A stretch of DNA of 64,000 nucleotides, taken from the NCBI RefSeq assembly GCF_002575655.3, contig NC_053037.3, positions 324,163,294 through 324,227,293 on the forward strand, given 5' to 3'. Shown one piece after another: positions 23,376 through 34,747 of the stretch. Position 1 is the stretch's first letter. The number at the start of each line of letters is the position of its first letter. Both the position numbers and the translations under genes were made by a program. The notes under the pieces are model-generated. The model had not been told where the DNA came from. It saw only the letters and a list, made by a program, of their open reading frames with translations, and made no database searches. The DNA is from Aegilops tauschii subsp. strangulata. Lineage: Eukaryota > Streptophyta > Magnoliopsida > Poales > Poaceae.

Positions 23376-25100
23376 TCATAGACGGTACATAGACAGATGT
23401 ATCTTATCTGGAAAATTGCTGAAGCAGAAGGCGAATATTGAGCCTTCATTGATGTTGAAGGTCTTTGTAACTTTAGGCCAGTGCCTGTGGATGATTGACC
23501 GTCCATCCTTCATCCTCTTCAGGAACACTTCAATATTGAACCGTGGGTGTTGTATGAATACCTTCCTCGCCTCCTGACCATACATGTGGTTTGAGAGGTA
23601 ATCATCAGTGAACTGCTTTAGAAAGGCCTGAAAACAAGGATGTGCATAAATATCTTCTCTATATTGGAAATGGGGCAATGGAATAAAAAAGGCAAGGTAT
23701 AATAGTTAGTACCATCCTGTAGTGAACTGATGTCTTCTTCATTGTGTAGACAAAGATCTTGTTGTTTTTTGTCGCTAATTTTTATGCTAACAATCTTTCC
23801 GAGTTTCTTGACTGGACTGATATTCATGGAAAACTCATTTCCCCATATGCAAAAAGGGTCGAACAGTGGGTCAAAACCTCTGACAGCAGGACCTACATGT
23901 GCAAGACCAAATTGTTAAAAACCTAAATATTAGAATGGTTCCTGCAGTTGCACAATAATGTGATATTAGACAATGGACCATGCACGTGCTAACGTCGATT
24001 GTAAACCTCGGTGCTTCCCATTGTTTCCCTGCAACACATATAAGGTAGTTAGTCATCAGGTTAAGTAAGGGTTCGCATGCTATCACTAAAATATGTTGAT
24101 TAAAAATAAGCACATTGCAGATTCATCAGATTAATTCAAGCCACATGGAAAACCCATTTATCCAAACCAAACATGATTAAGAACTAGGAAATATAGCACT
24201 TATACATGTTTCTCATGTATTAAATGCAGCCAAATTCGATTTATTCCTCACATGCACAACAATACAAAATTCTACCCACGACAATTGGACATCGCAGTGT
24301 AGAATTGAACCAAGAAGTTAGCTAAGCACCACAACAAATGAACCAAACATTAACTGAGCACCACATTGCACAATATAACATACTCCTAATAGAAGATCAA
24401 ACAATTAACCAAACCAAGCATGCTTAACAAATTGGAAATATAGCAATTGTATTTGTTTCTCATGTAGTTAGTACAACCAAATTCGATTTATTCCTCACAT
24501 GGTATACAATAACAAAATACAGCCACAACAACTGAACATCGCATAGCAGAATTGAACCAAGCAGTTAACTAAACACCACAACAAAGGAACCAAACATTAA
24601 CTGAGCACCACATTGCACAATATAACATACTCGTAATAGAAGATCAGACAGTTAACCAAACCAAGCACGCTTAACAACTTGGAAATATTGCACCCTGAAG
24701 AATTGAACATCACATTTGCAGAATTGAACCAAGCGGTTAACTGAACACCACATTGCACGACATATAGAACATATACACTATAGAAGAAGATTGCATGGTA
24801 AAAGTAGATAGCACAATTCACTAGAATTTGTTAAGGAAAGGCAGTAGCTAGCAAACGATGGCCTCGAGAAAATGCCACGAACTATCGTATAAAGCAGCCA
24901 ACCGCATTGCAGCGTCGGCGCGCGAGGCGTCAACGATGGCCTCGACGGCGAGGTGCTCCTCCAAGATCTGGGGGTCGGCACGAATGGCAGCCATCGCGAC
25001 CTTATCCGCGCGTGCGGCTGCGATTTGCTTCTCCGCTGCCAAATGCTCCTTGAGATCCTGGCTATACTGCGTGCACCATGGCTTAGGGAAGGGCTTATTT
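23376..25100 (-). pseudogene. B3-like DNA-binding gene in CACTA B
   Basis: The last exon (23627-23376, acceptor TTTTCAG) encodes FTDDYLSNHMYGQEARKVFI... ending LSMYRL, with the pattern of a B3 half-domain (EVFLK..KDGR...W......NINEGSIFAF). The exon before it (about 23892-23712) begins after an acceptor TAG and carries FDPLFDPFCIWGNEFSMN. An upstream segment (about 25090-24848) encodes MAAIRADP...EEHLAVEA. All three parts have clear counterparts in E (54416-56380). B3 domains of plants bind DNA as transcription factors. Joining the last two exons at the visible GTACTA donor shifts the frame, so the copy may be broken or use another site. B3 assignment is moderate. Confidence 0.55.
24170..24830. 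repeat. Tandem repeat of about 245 bases, 2.5 copies, in the B3-like gene's intron
   Basis: TTGCACAATATAACATACTC occurs at about 24366 and 24611 and in altered form near 24753; AAATTCGATTTATTCCTCAC occurs at about 24233 and 24480. The unit is AT-rich and non-coding and lies between the first and second recognised exons. Confidence 0.75.
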
Positions 25101-25695
25101 GGTGGAGGGGTCGGTGATTTGGGTGGAAGGTGTCGCGGTCACGCCGGCGGTCGGGGCATGTGGGATGTGGAAGGAGGAGGAGGATGGGGGCCGGGTGTGG
25201 ATTACCTGCCTGGATAGGCGAGGCCGAGCAGCGTGAAGGAGGGTTGCCGGCGAGGAGGCGGCGCTGCAAGCAAGGAGTGAAGGTTTCAACTTGGAAAGGA
25301 AGGCGGAAACAGGGGAAATGTGGCTTTTGGTAAGGGGGAGGGGGCGGGGAGGTAGATATTTCCGCGGAAGCCAAAAATTTGGAATCGCTGCAGCGAAAAA
25401 ACTGGCGCGCAAAGTGTCATCAGACACGGTCCCTTATTCAGAACTGTGTACGATATTTGAACATCACAAACGATTTAGATAGCTTAACCCGTGTGTGTTG
25501 AGTTTGAACGTCAAAAATTTTGGTTCGAATTTCCCTGGTTACAGTGGTCATCCATGTCATTGCATAATTTGGGTACACAAAGGAGACTAACTTCTTAATC
25601 GAGCAAGTTCAGGAATTAAACAGAGCAAGCTAACCTAAACATTAGTCTAACAAGTTAAAGACCGGCGCTCTTAATTAAATAAACGAAGAGTACTA
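25101..25695 (-). promoter_or_regulatory. 5' region of the B3-like gene of element B
   Basis: GC-rich from 25090 to 25370 (probable 5' untranslated exon on minus), then ACACGGTCCC and GTGTACGATATT motifs near 25430 like those before other CACTA-borne genes here. No further gene seen up to the next ORF's stop at 25696. Confidence 0.35.
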
Positions 25696-26309
25696 CTACG
25701 GCTGGTGCTCGTCGATCTCCGCCACCGCCTCCATGTCCAGCCCGCGCCCGACGGTCTCCTGGGGAAGGGGCTCCATGGCATCAATTGGACCATACTCGGC
25801 AAGCATCTCACCATCTGCGTCCGTCATATCTTTGGCATAGGCCGCCATGATCTAGGCGTGGGCGACCGCGATTTGGGCTCTGGCGGGCTCCGTCGTGGCA
25901 AGGTATGCCGCGCATGAACGAACGGCTGCTCGAACTCTCTCGGTGATTGCCAACTCTCCGGCCGTGGCTTGCCGACCGTTCTTGGAGAAGCTTCGTTCGA
26001 TTTGTGCAGTGACCGCCACGAGCTGGGCGTGGACGGCCTCGACATGGTAGTGGGGGGCCTCCATCAGGGCTAAGGCTCCCGCCGTGGAACGGATAGCTGT
26101 TGTGCCGCTCTCGCCAGTTGCTATCCCCAAGGCAGATGCTGCTACCGCCGCCTGAGAAGCAACAACGCCATTTGGGCTGCCTTGGGCGCCCAGACGCAGA
26201 CTGCGGTCGCCCTCGCGAAGCTTGTTAGCACGCGCCTAGCGGCTGCGGCCGCGCTCTCGCTGGAGTGGGCCGCCGAAGTTGCCCTTACGACGTGGGTCCA
26301 CGTCCCCAT
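25696..26309 (-). pseudogene. Alanine-rich ORF of unknown function in CACTA B
   Basis: From an ATG at 26309 an Ala-rich frame runs about 50 codons to a TAG, while coding-like Ala-rich sequence continues in another frame (GIATGESGTTAIRSTAGAL... to AQIAVAHA), so one frameshift is likely near 26150. That frame then meets TAG (about 25850) but goes on with an acidic tail MTDADGEMLAEYGP... to TAG at 25696. Base composition and third-position GC suggest it was coding. I recognise no domain. It holds the same position as the coiled-coil ORF of E (53371-53775), though I see no clear sequence match. Confidence 0.4.
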
Positions 26310-26599
26310 ATTTCACCGGCGACGAATGAAGAGTGGAATGATATTTGGGGAGTGAGCTAGTGTGCTTGACACGCCGACTGTGGACTGTAGCCGACGCACC
26401 TTCTCGCGTAAGCCATAGGCGTACTATACACCAACGGTGCTCCAAGATATTTTGTGCTGCATCTCACACGGTTGGTGATAATAAACTGTGTGCGATCTAC
26501 TTGATTTATTGTCTTAATTTGAATTGCGTAATGGGGTTGTAGCTACAAAGGATGGTGTTTAAATTGTTAGAACTTTTATCTGCGGTGAACAAGCAACTA

Positions 26600-29500
26600 T
26601 AGGTGTGTCGTCAAAAACATTGGAATTATTCAGGGTTTGTTTGGACGTTTTTATACATTAACTTGGTTTTGTAGGCATTTCAGGTGCATAATTCTAATTT
26701 GAACTACATGCACATGCTCCAGTGCATATAAATGGGTTGAAAAATCAAATATGTGTCCTTGGTTGCATGCTTAGGTCCCATGCAAGAAATGGGAATGAAT
26801 GTCACACACCCTACCACCGTCACTCGGCCGCAAACATTGAGATACCTGGTTTTCAAATTCTAGTAAATCCAAAACTCGTTTGAAATTCATGAAACTTGGC
26901 ATGCTATCATGTTGGGGCATCAACATGCCGTCGTAAAAAAATTGTCCCATTTGGGGCAGGTTTGGGTATAAGCTTCTCACAAACCAGAGCTTCTCACAAC
27001 AAGCGTGATGGTTTCGGTAGGGAACGTGCCACCTTTGGGGACGAAACAATATCCGTTGCCCCTTATTGCTTTCAAAAAATTTCGAGTGTCAACATAGAAC
27101 AACAGGAGTGTTGTGCTCAATTTTGGAATTTTTCGCGGTTCGTTTGGACATTTTTATACATTAATTGGGTTTTTTAGGCATTTTATGCGCATAATTCAAA
27201 TGTGAACTACATGCACATGCTCCAGTGCATATAAACTGGTTGAAAAATCAAATATGTGTCCTTGGTTGCATGCTTAGGTCCCATTCAAGAAATGGGAATG
27301 AATTTCAAACACCCTGCCACCGTCACTCGGCCGCAAACATTGAGATACATGGCTTTTAATTTCTAGTAAATCCAAAACTCGTTTGAAATTCATGAAACTT
27401 GGCATGCTATCATGTTGCGGCATCAACATGCCGTCGTAAAAAATTTGTCTCATTTGGGGCGGGTTTGGGTATAAGCTTCTCACAAACCAGAGCTTCTCAC
27501 AACAAGCGTGATGGTTTCGGTAGGGAACGTGCCACCTTTGGGGAGGAAACGATATCCGTTGCCCCTTATTGCTTTCAAAAAATTTCGAGTGTCAACATAG
27601 AACAACAGGAGTGTTGTGCTCAATTTTGGAATTTTTCGCGGTTCGTTTGGACATTTTTATACATTAATTGGGTTTTCTAGGCATTTTATGCACGTAATTC
27701 AAATGTGAACTACATGCACATGCTCCAGTGCATATAAACTGGTTGAAACATCAAATATTTGTCCTTGGTTGCATGCTTAGGTCCCATTCAAGAAATGGGA
27801 ATGAATTTCAAACACCCTGCCACCGTCACTCGGCCGCAAACATTGAGATACATGGCTTTTAATTTCTAATAAACCCAAAACTCATTTGAAATTCATAAAA
27901 CTTGGCATGCTATCATGGAGCAACATCAACATGCCGTGGTAAAAAATTTGTCCCATTTGGGGCAGGTTTGGGTATAAGCTTCTCACAAACCAGAGCTTCT
28001 CACAACAAGTGTGATGGTTTTTGTAGGGAACGTGCCACCTTTGGGGATGAAACGATATCCGTTGCCTGTTATTGCTTTCAAACAATTTCGAGTGTCAACA
28101 TAGAACAACAGGAGTGTTATGTTCAAGTTTGGAATTTTTCGGGGTTCATTTGGACATTTTTATAGATTAACTCGGTTTCCCAGGAATTTTGTGTGCATAA
28201 TTCTAATTTGAACTAAATGCACATGCTCCAGTGCATATAAATGGGTTGAAAAATAAAATATGTGTCCTTGGTTGCATGCTTAGGTCCCATGCAAGAAATG
28301 GGAATGAATGTCACACACCCTGCCGCCGTCACTCGGCCGCAAACATTGAGATACCTGGTTTTTAAATTCTAATTAATCAAAACTCGTTTGAAATTCATGA
28401 AACTTGGCATGCTATCATTGAGCGGCATCAATATGCCGTGGTAAAATATTTGTCCCATTTGGGGCAGTTTTGGGTATAAGCTTCTCACAAACCAGAGCTT
28501 CTCACAACAAGCGTGATGTTTTCGGTAGGGAACGTGCCACCTTTGGGGATGAAATGATATCCGTTGCCTCTTATTGCTTTCAAAAAATTTCGAGTGTCAA
28601 CATAGAGCAACAGGAGTGTTGTGTTCAATTTTGGAATTTTTTGGGGTTCGTTTGGACATTTTTATACATTAACTGGTTTTCCATTTATTTTATGTGCATA
28701 ATTCAAATTTGAACTACATGCACATGCTCCAGTGCATATAAACTGGTTGAAAAATCAAAACCCTTGGTTGCATGCTTAGGTCCCATGCAAGAAATGGGAA
28801 TGAATGTCACACACCCTGCCACCGTCACTCGGCCGCAAACATTGAGATACCTGGTTTTTAAATTCTAGTAAATCAAAACTCGTTTGAAATTCATGAAACT
28901 TGGCATGCTATCATGGAGCGGCATCAACATGTCATGGTAAAAAAATTGTCCCATTTGGGGCAGGTTTGGGTATAAGCTTCTCACAAACCAGAGCTTCTCA
29001 CAACAAGTGTGATGGTTTCTGTAGGGAACGTGCCACCTTTGGGGATGAAACGATATCTGTTGCCTGTTATTGCTTTCAAACAATTTCGAGTGTCAACATA
29101 GAACAACAGGAGTGTTATGTTCAAGTTTGGAATTTTTCGGGGTTCATTTGGACATTTTTATAGATTAACTCGGTTTCCCGGGAATTTTGTGTGCATAATT
29201 CTAACTTGAACTAAATGCACATGCTCCAGTGCATATAAACTGGTTGAAAAATCAAATATGTGTCCTTGGTTGCATGCTTAGGTCCCATGCAAGAAATGGG
29301 AATGAATTTCAAACACCCTGCCACCGTCACTCGGCCACAAACATTGAGATACCTGGATTTTAAATTCTAGTAAATCCAAAACTCGTCTGAAATTCATGAA
29401 ACTTGGCATGCTATCATGGAGTGGCATCAACATGCCGCGGTAAAAATTTTGTCCCATTTGGGGCAGGTTTGGGTATAAGCTTCTCACAAACTAGAGCTTC

Positions 29501-30960
29501 TCACAACAAGTGTGATAGTTTCGGTAGGGAACGTGCCACCTTTGGGGACGAAACAATATCCGTTGCCTCTTATTGCTTTCAAAAAATTTCGAGTGTCAAC
29601 ATAGAACAATGGGAGTGCTGTGTTCAATTTTGGAATTTTTCGAGGTTCGTTTGGACATTTTTATACATTAACTGGGTTTTCCAGGCATTTTATGTGCATA
29701 ATTTAAATTTGAACTACATGCACATTCTCCAGTGCATATAAACTGGTTGAAAAATCTAATATGTGTCCTTGGTTGCATGCTTAGGTCCCATGCAAGAAAT
29801 GGAAATGAATGTCACACACCCTGCCACTGTCACTTGGCTGCAAACATTGAGATACCTGGTTTTAAAATTCCAGTAAATCCAAAACTCGTTTGAAATTCAT
29901 GAAACTTGGCATGCTATCATGGAGCGGCATCAACATGCCGTGGTAAAAAATTTGTCCCATTCGGGGCAGGTTTGGGAATAAGCTTCTCAAAAACCAGAGC
30001 TTCTCTCAACAAGCGTGATGGTTTCGGCAGGGAACGTGCCACCTTTGGGGACGAAACGATATCCATTTCCTCTTATTGCTTTCAAAAAATTTTGAGTGTC
30101 AACATAGAACAACAGGAGTGTTGTGTTCAATTTTGGAATTTTTCAGGGTTCGTTTGGACATTTTTATACATTAACTGGGTTTTCCATGCATTTTATGCGC
30201 ATAATTCAAATTTGAACTACATGCACATGCTCCAGTGCATATAAACTGGTTAAAAAATCAAATATGTGTCCTTGGTTGCATGCTTAGGTCCCATGCAAGA
30301 AATGGGAATGAATTTCAAACTCCCTGCCACCGTCACTCGGCCGCAAACATTGAGATACCTGGTGTTTAAATTCTAGTAAATCCAAAACTCGTCTGAAATT
30401 CATGAAACTTGGCATGCTATCATGGAGCGGCATCAACATGCCGTGGTAAATATTTTGTCCCATTTGGGGCAGGTTTGGGTGTAAGCTTCTGACAAACAAA
30501 AGCTTCTCACAACAAGCGTGATTGTTTCGGTAGGGAACGTGCCACCTTTGGGGACGAAACGATATCCGTTGCCTCTTATTGCTTTCAAATTTTTTCGAGT
30601 GTCAACATAGAACAACAGGAGTGTTGTGTTCAACTTTGGAATTTTTTGGGGTTCGTTTGGACATTTTTATACATTAACTGGGTTTTTGAGGCATTTTATT
30701 TGCATAATTCAAATTTGAACTACATGCACATTCTCCAGTGCATAGAAACTGGTTGAAAAATCAAATATGTGTCCTTGGTTGCATGCTTAGGTCCCATGCA
30801 AGAAATGGGAATGAATTTCAAACACCCTGCCACCGTCACTCGGCCGCAAACATTGAGATTCCTGGTTTTTAAATTCTAGTAAATCCAAAACTCGTCTGAA
30901 ATTCATGAAACTTGGCATGCTATCATGGAGCGACATCAACATGCCGTTATAAAAAAATTG
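26600..30960. repeat. 503-bp tandem array of CACTA B, about nine copies
   Basis: The landmark TGGCATGCTATCAT recurs at 26897, 27400, 27903, 28405, 28901, 29404, 29907, 30410 and 30913, spacing 503 with one 496. Every unit contains CATCAACATGCCGTGG, AGCTTCTCACAACAAGCGTG and CATGCACATGCTCCAGTGC. Copies differ by scattered substitutions. The short open frames that recur in each unit (about 70-110 codons on either strand) follow from repetition and are not taken as genes. Position in the element equals that of the array in E. Confidence 0.95.
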
Positions 30961-31748
30961 TCAGCTTCCCCAGGTTTAATTCAGTTTCCCCAGTTTAATT
31001 CGGTTTTTAAATATAAAACACTCATCGCAAACGTTTTAGTTAGAACACCCGTATGCAAACCGGCAGCTCCCCCAGGAAGCCAAGGGAAAATGCACCGAGC
31101 AGGATTTGTGCAGCTCTTGATCGCAAACGTTTTAGATAGAACACCCGTATGCAAAGTGAGAGCTATGGTCTTCCCCCTTAAGTCGACGGAAAATCCACAA
31201 CGCAGGATTTGTGCATCCCTTCAACGCAAACGTTTGTTTTGGATGACCCGTGTGAAACCACGTACAAACAATTTGGTAAGATTTGCATCTGTCATATGGT
31301 ATGTTGCCATTTGTCAAATTGGAAAGGTTTACATTTGTTGATCTAGTAACATTGCCATTTTCAATCCTTGTAACACTGCGATTTGTCACAATATGTAGCT
31401 AGAAATCACTAGCACTATCTAGTTTTTGCAACTAAAATTTGGTAATTGCATAGATTTCATTCGTAGATTAAGCAGTCGTTCTTAATTTATACAAACAGTT
31501 CAACTCGACAGCTGAACCGACCAAACTTCTCCCCAATTTTTGCCAACCACGTACTGAAATAGCTAGTTCAACTATATATACTAGCTTATTTTAAGTACGT
31601 TGTACAGTTCGACCACACATCTATAGTCAGATGAACTAAACAAAATAGCCCCTAAATACTACTACTACCACGGAGGGGCTTTGTGCTACTTCCGGCAGCC
31701 TCTCCTCTGCCGAGCGCGCTCAGTAAGAGGCAGAGGAGGAGGAGGAGC
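30961..31748. other. Element B spacer with short CGCAAACG repeats
   Basis: Two to three degenerate units of about 110 bases contain CGCAAACGTTTTAG followed by AGAACACCCGTATGCAAA (31026, 31131, part at 31222), similar to subterminal motifs but internal. The rest to 31700 is AT-rich without a gene. Confidence 0.6.
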
Positions 31749-31853
31749 CTACCAATGAGCTGGACTGCGCCGTCGCCGCGGTGTAGCCTCCCAGCTGGAG
31801 CTATCCTCTGATGACGGCGGAGTGGCTGAGCGATGATGACGGACCGGTGCCAT
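31749..31853 (-). CDS. Short ORF behind a clear TATA box, possible first exon
   Basis: ATG at 31853 opens 34 codons rich in Ser, Arg and Pro (MAPVRHHRSATPPSSEDSSS...) ending TAG at 31749; the last codons overlap a possible donor (CATTG|GTAGGC). A TATA box lies about 80 bases upstream, and the stretch between is pyrimidine-rich like a leader. It could be the first exon of a cargo gene whose remainder is lost, since AT-rich sequence without coding follows to the left. No function can be given. Confidence 0.35.
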   Translation of the reverse strand: MAPVRHHRSATPPSSEDSSSWEATPRRRRSPAHW

Positions 31854-31932
31854 TGGCGATTGTGGGAGAAGCAGATGAGATAAGCTACAGGGAGGGAGGG
31901 GAAAATGCGACGCAGGACTCACCGGCTGTGAG

Positions 31933-31942
31933 GGTTTTTATA
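31933..31942 (-). promoter_or_regulatory. TATA box upstream of the 31853 ORF
   Basis: TATAAAAACC on the minus strand, 80 bases before the ATG at 31853. Confidence 0.45.
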
Positions 31943-32438
31943 GCAGTCCGGTAAGCATTGGGATTTTGGGGGATTTCACCAACTCGGGCGGGAAGCTTGC
32001 GCGGGAACCTGCGAGGTTGCGCGGGAACGGGCCCACCGACGATTCATTGGCGCCACCGTTTGGACAAAAGAACGCCCCCGCGCGTTGCGCAAGCTTGCGC
32101 TATAAGCCGTCTGCGGCAGCGAGGTGACAAGATGTGCGAGTGGAGGAAGAAAGGACACGTACACATACGGTTAATAAAAGAAGCGTTTGCGATTTAATTA
32201 CCTACTATACCCCCGTCCTGGTTTGTAAGTAGGATTTAACTAATAAAATACGAATGCACGTCGCCAAAGATTATATCGTTGGAGTTGTATTTGAACATAG
32301 TTTCCAGCTATACAAATTTTGTAACATGCATTAACACTTTTTTGGTTAAATTTGAGGTTATATACGAGCAAGCATTTGCCAGCAACACACACGGCTTATT
32401 CCATCACAAACAGCTCGGATGGATCAACTGTATGCCAC
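31943..32438. other. Spacer of element B up to the Athila-like insertion
   Basis: A GC-rich upstream region (31960-32140), then AT-rich sequence with ACACACGGCTTATTCCATCACAAACAG-type motifs near 32385-32415. It joins directly to 42994, so it is also the upstream region of the exonuclease-like gene. Confidence 0.5.
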
Positions 32439-32443
32439 GTATC

Positions 32444-34026
32444 TGATACGTCTCCAACGTATCTATAATTTTTTATTGTTCCATGCTATATTATATTCTG
32501 TTTTGGATATTTAATGGGCTTTATTATACACTTTTATATTATTTTTGGGAATAACCTATTAACCGGAGGCCCAGCCCGAATTGCTGTTTTTTTGCCTATT
32601 TCAGTGTTTCGCAGAAAAAGAATATCAAACGGAGTCCAAACGGAATGAAACCTTCAGGAACATGATTTTCGGAACAAACGTGATCCAGAGGACTTGGAGT
32701 CAACGTAAAGAAATCAACGAGGAGAGCACGAGGCAGGGGCACGTCTACCCCCCAGGCGCGCCCTCCACCCTCGTGGGGCCCATGTTGCTCCACCGATGTA
32801 CTTCTTCCTCCTATATATACCCATGTACCCTGGAAACATCAGAGACGGAGCCAAAACCCTATTTCCACCGCCGCAACCTTCTGTACCCGTGAGATCCCAT
32901 CTTGGGGCCTTTTCCGGCGCTCCGCCGGAGGGGGCATTGATCACGGAGGGCTTCTACATCAACACCATAGCTTCTCCGATGATGTGTGAGTAGTTTACCT
33001 CAGACCTTCGGGTCCATAGTTATTAGCTAGATGGCTTCTTCTCTCTCTTTGGATCTCAATACAAAGTTCTCCTCGATTCTCTTGGAGATCTATTCGATGT
33101 GATCTTCTTTTGCGGTGTGTTTGTCGAGATCCGATGAATTGTGGGTTTATGATCAAGTTTATCTATGAACAATATTTGTGTCTCCTCTGAATTCTTTTAT
33201 GTATGATTGGTTATCTTTGCAAGTCTCTTCGAATTATCAGTTTGGTTTGGCCTACTAGATTGATCTTTCTTGCAATGGGAGAAGTGCTTAGCTTTGGGTT
33301 CAATCTTGCGGTGCTCGATCCCAGTGACAGAAAGGGAAACGACACGTATTGTATTGTTGCCATCGAGGATAAAAAGATGGGGTTTATATCATATTGCATG
33401 AGTTTACCCCTCTACATCATGTCATCTTGCTTAAAGTGTTACTCCGTTCTTATGAACTTAATACTCTAGATGCATGCTGGATAGCGGTCGATGTGTGGAG
33501 TAATAGTAGTAGATGCAGGCATGAGTCGGTCTACTTGTCACGGACGTGATGCCTATATACATGATCATACCTAGATATTCTCATAACTATGCTCAATTCT
33601 ATCAATTGCTCGACAGTAATTTGTTCACCCACCGTAATACTTATGCTCTTGAGAGAAGCCACTAATGAAACCGATGGCCCCCGGGTCTATTTTCCATCAT
33701 ATTAATCTTCCAACACTTAGCTATTTCTATTGCCGTTTATTTTACTTTGCATCTTTATTTCTCTTTATCATAAAAATACCAAAAAATATTATCTTATCAT
33801 ATCTATCAGATCTCACTCTCGTAAGTGACTGTGAAGGGATTGACAACCCCTTTATCGCGTTGGTTGCGAGGTTCTTATTTTTGTGTGTAGGTGCATGGGA
33901 CTCGAGCGTGATCTCCTACTGGATTGATACCTTGGTTCTCAAAAACTAAGGGAAATACTTACGCTACTTTACTGCATCACCCTTTCCTCTTCAACGGAAA
34001 ACCAACGCAGTGCTCAAGAGGTAGCA
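32444..34026 (+). repeat. 5' LTR of element H
   Basis: Begins TGATACGTCTCCAACGTATC and ends AGAGGTAGCA; the two LTR copies separate exactly at GTAGCA, before AGAAGG (5') and GTATC (3'). A likely promoter TATA is TATATATACCC near 32812, followed by a GC-rich leader. Confidence 0.93.
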
Positions 34027-34037
34027 AGAAGGATTTC

Positions 34038-34055
34038 TGGCGCCGTTGCCGGGGA
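34038..34055 (+). promoter_or_regulatory. Primer binding site of element H
   Basis: TGGCGCCGTTGCCGGGGA, 11 bases after the LTR end. Athila-type elements usually use a tRNA-Asp primer of this kind. Confidence 0.75.
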
Positions 34056-34747
34056 GATTCGCGGCAAGTCAAGTCAAGATTTGACTCCCAACAACAAGCC
34101 ATTCTTGGTGCCGTTGCTGAGTCTACAAAAGTCAAGACATACCAAGTACCCATCACAAACTCTTATCCCTCGCATTACATTATTTGTCATTTGCCTCTCG
34201 TTTTCCTCTCCCCCACTTCACCCTTGCCGTTTTATTCGCCCTCTCCTTTCCGTTCGCCTCTTTCTCGCTTGCTTCTTGTTTGCTCGTGTGTTGGATAGCT
34301 TGCTTGTCATGATAGCTCTACCTAGATTTGGTGATCTCCACCTTAAAAGGTTAGAAAAGATTGAAAGCAACGTCAAAAGTTTTATGACTTTACAATTTGA
34401 GCATAATAATTTCTTTAGAAATGAGCTTAAGGAACAAAAAAGATTTATGGGATATATGAATAAAGAGCTCGATGATACGTCTAAGGAATTTTATGGTTTG
34501 AAATCTCAGATTGCTCATCTCGAAAAATTAATAGCTGAAATCCCGGATAAGCAGGCCACCTTAGTTAATAAGATGGCCGCTAAACCGGAAAATTTTCATG
34601 ATAATAAAGATGAAGATCTAAAAGTTATTGATGTGTCCCCTATTAAATCTTTGTTTTGCAATATGAATCTTGATAATGATGGGACTGAATATGAGCCACC
34701 TTTACCTAGAAGGCGTTCCAAAAATTCGGAGTCTTTAAATCTTGATG

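Noticed and set aside
24778..25374. 198-codon ORF on the minus strand
   Set aside because: Overlaps in another frame the exon that is conserved with element E (MAAIRADP...), so that frame is preferred.
26600..30960. A series of similar 70-110 codon ORFs on both strands (ISFSQTRASHNKRDGF... type)
   Set aside because: They recur once per 503-bp unit and exist on both strands; they arise from the tandem repeat, and start/stop positions vary with substitutions.
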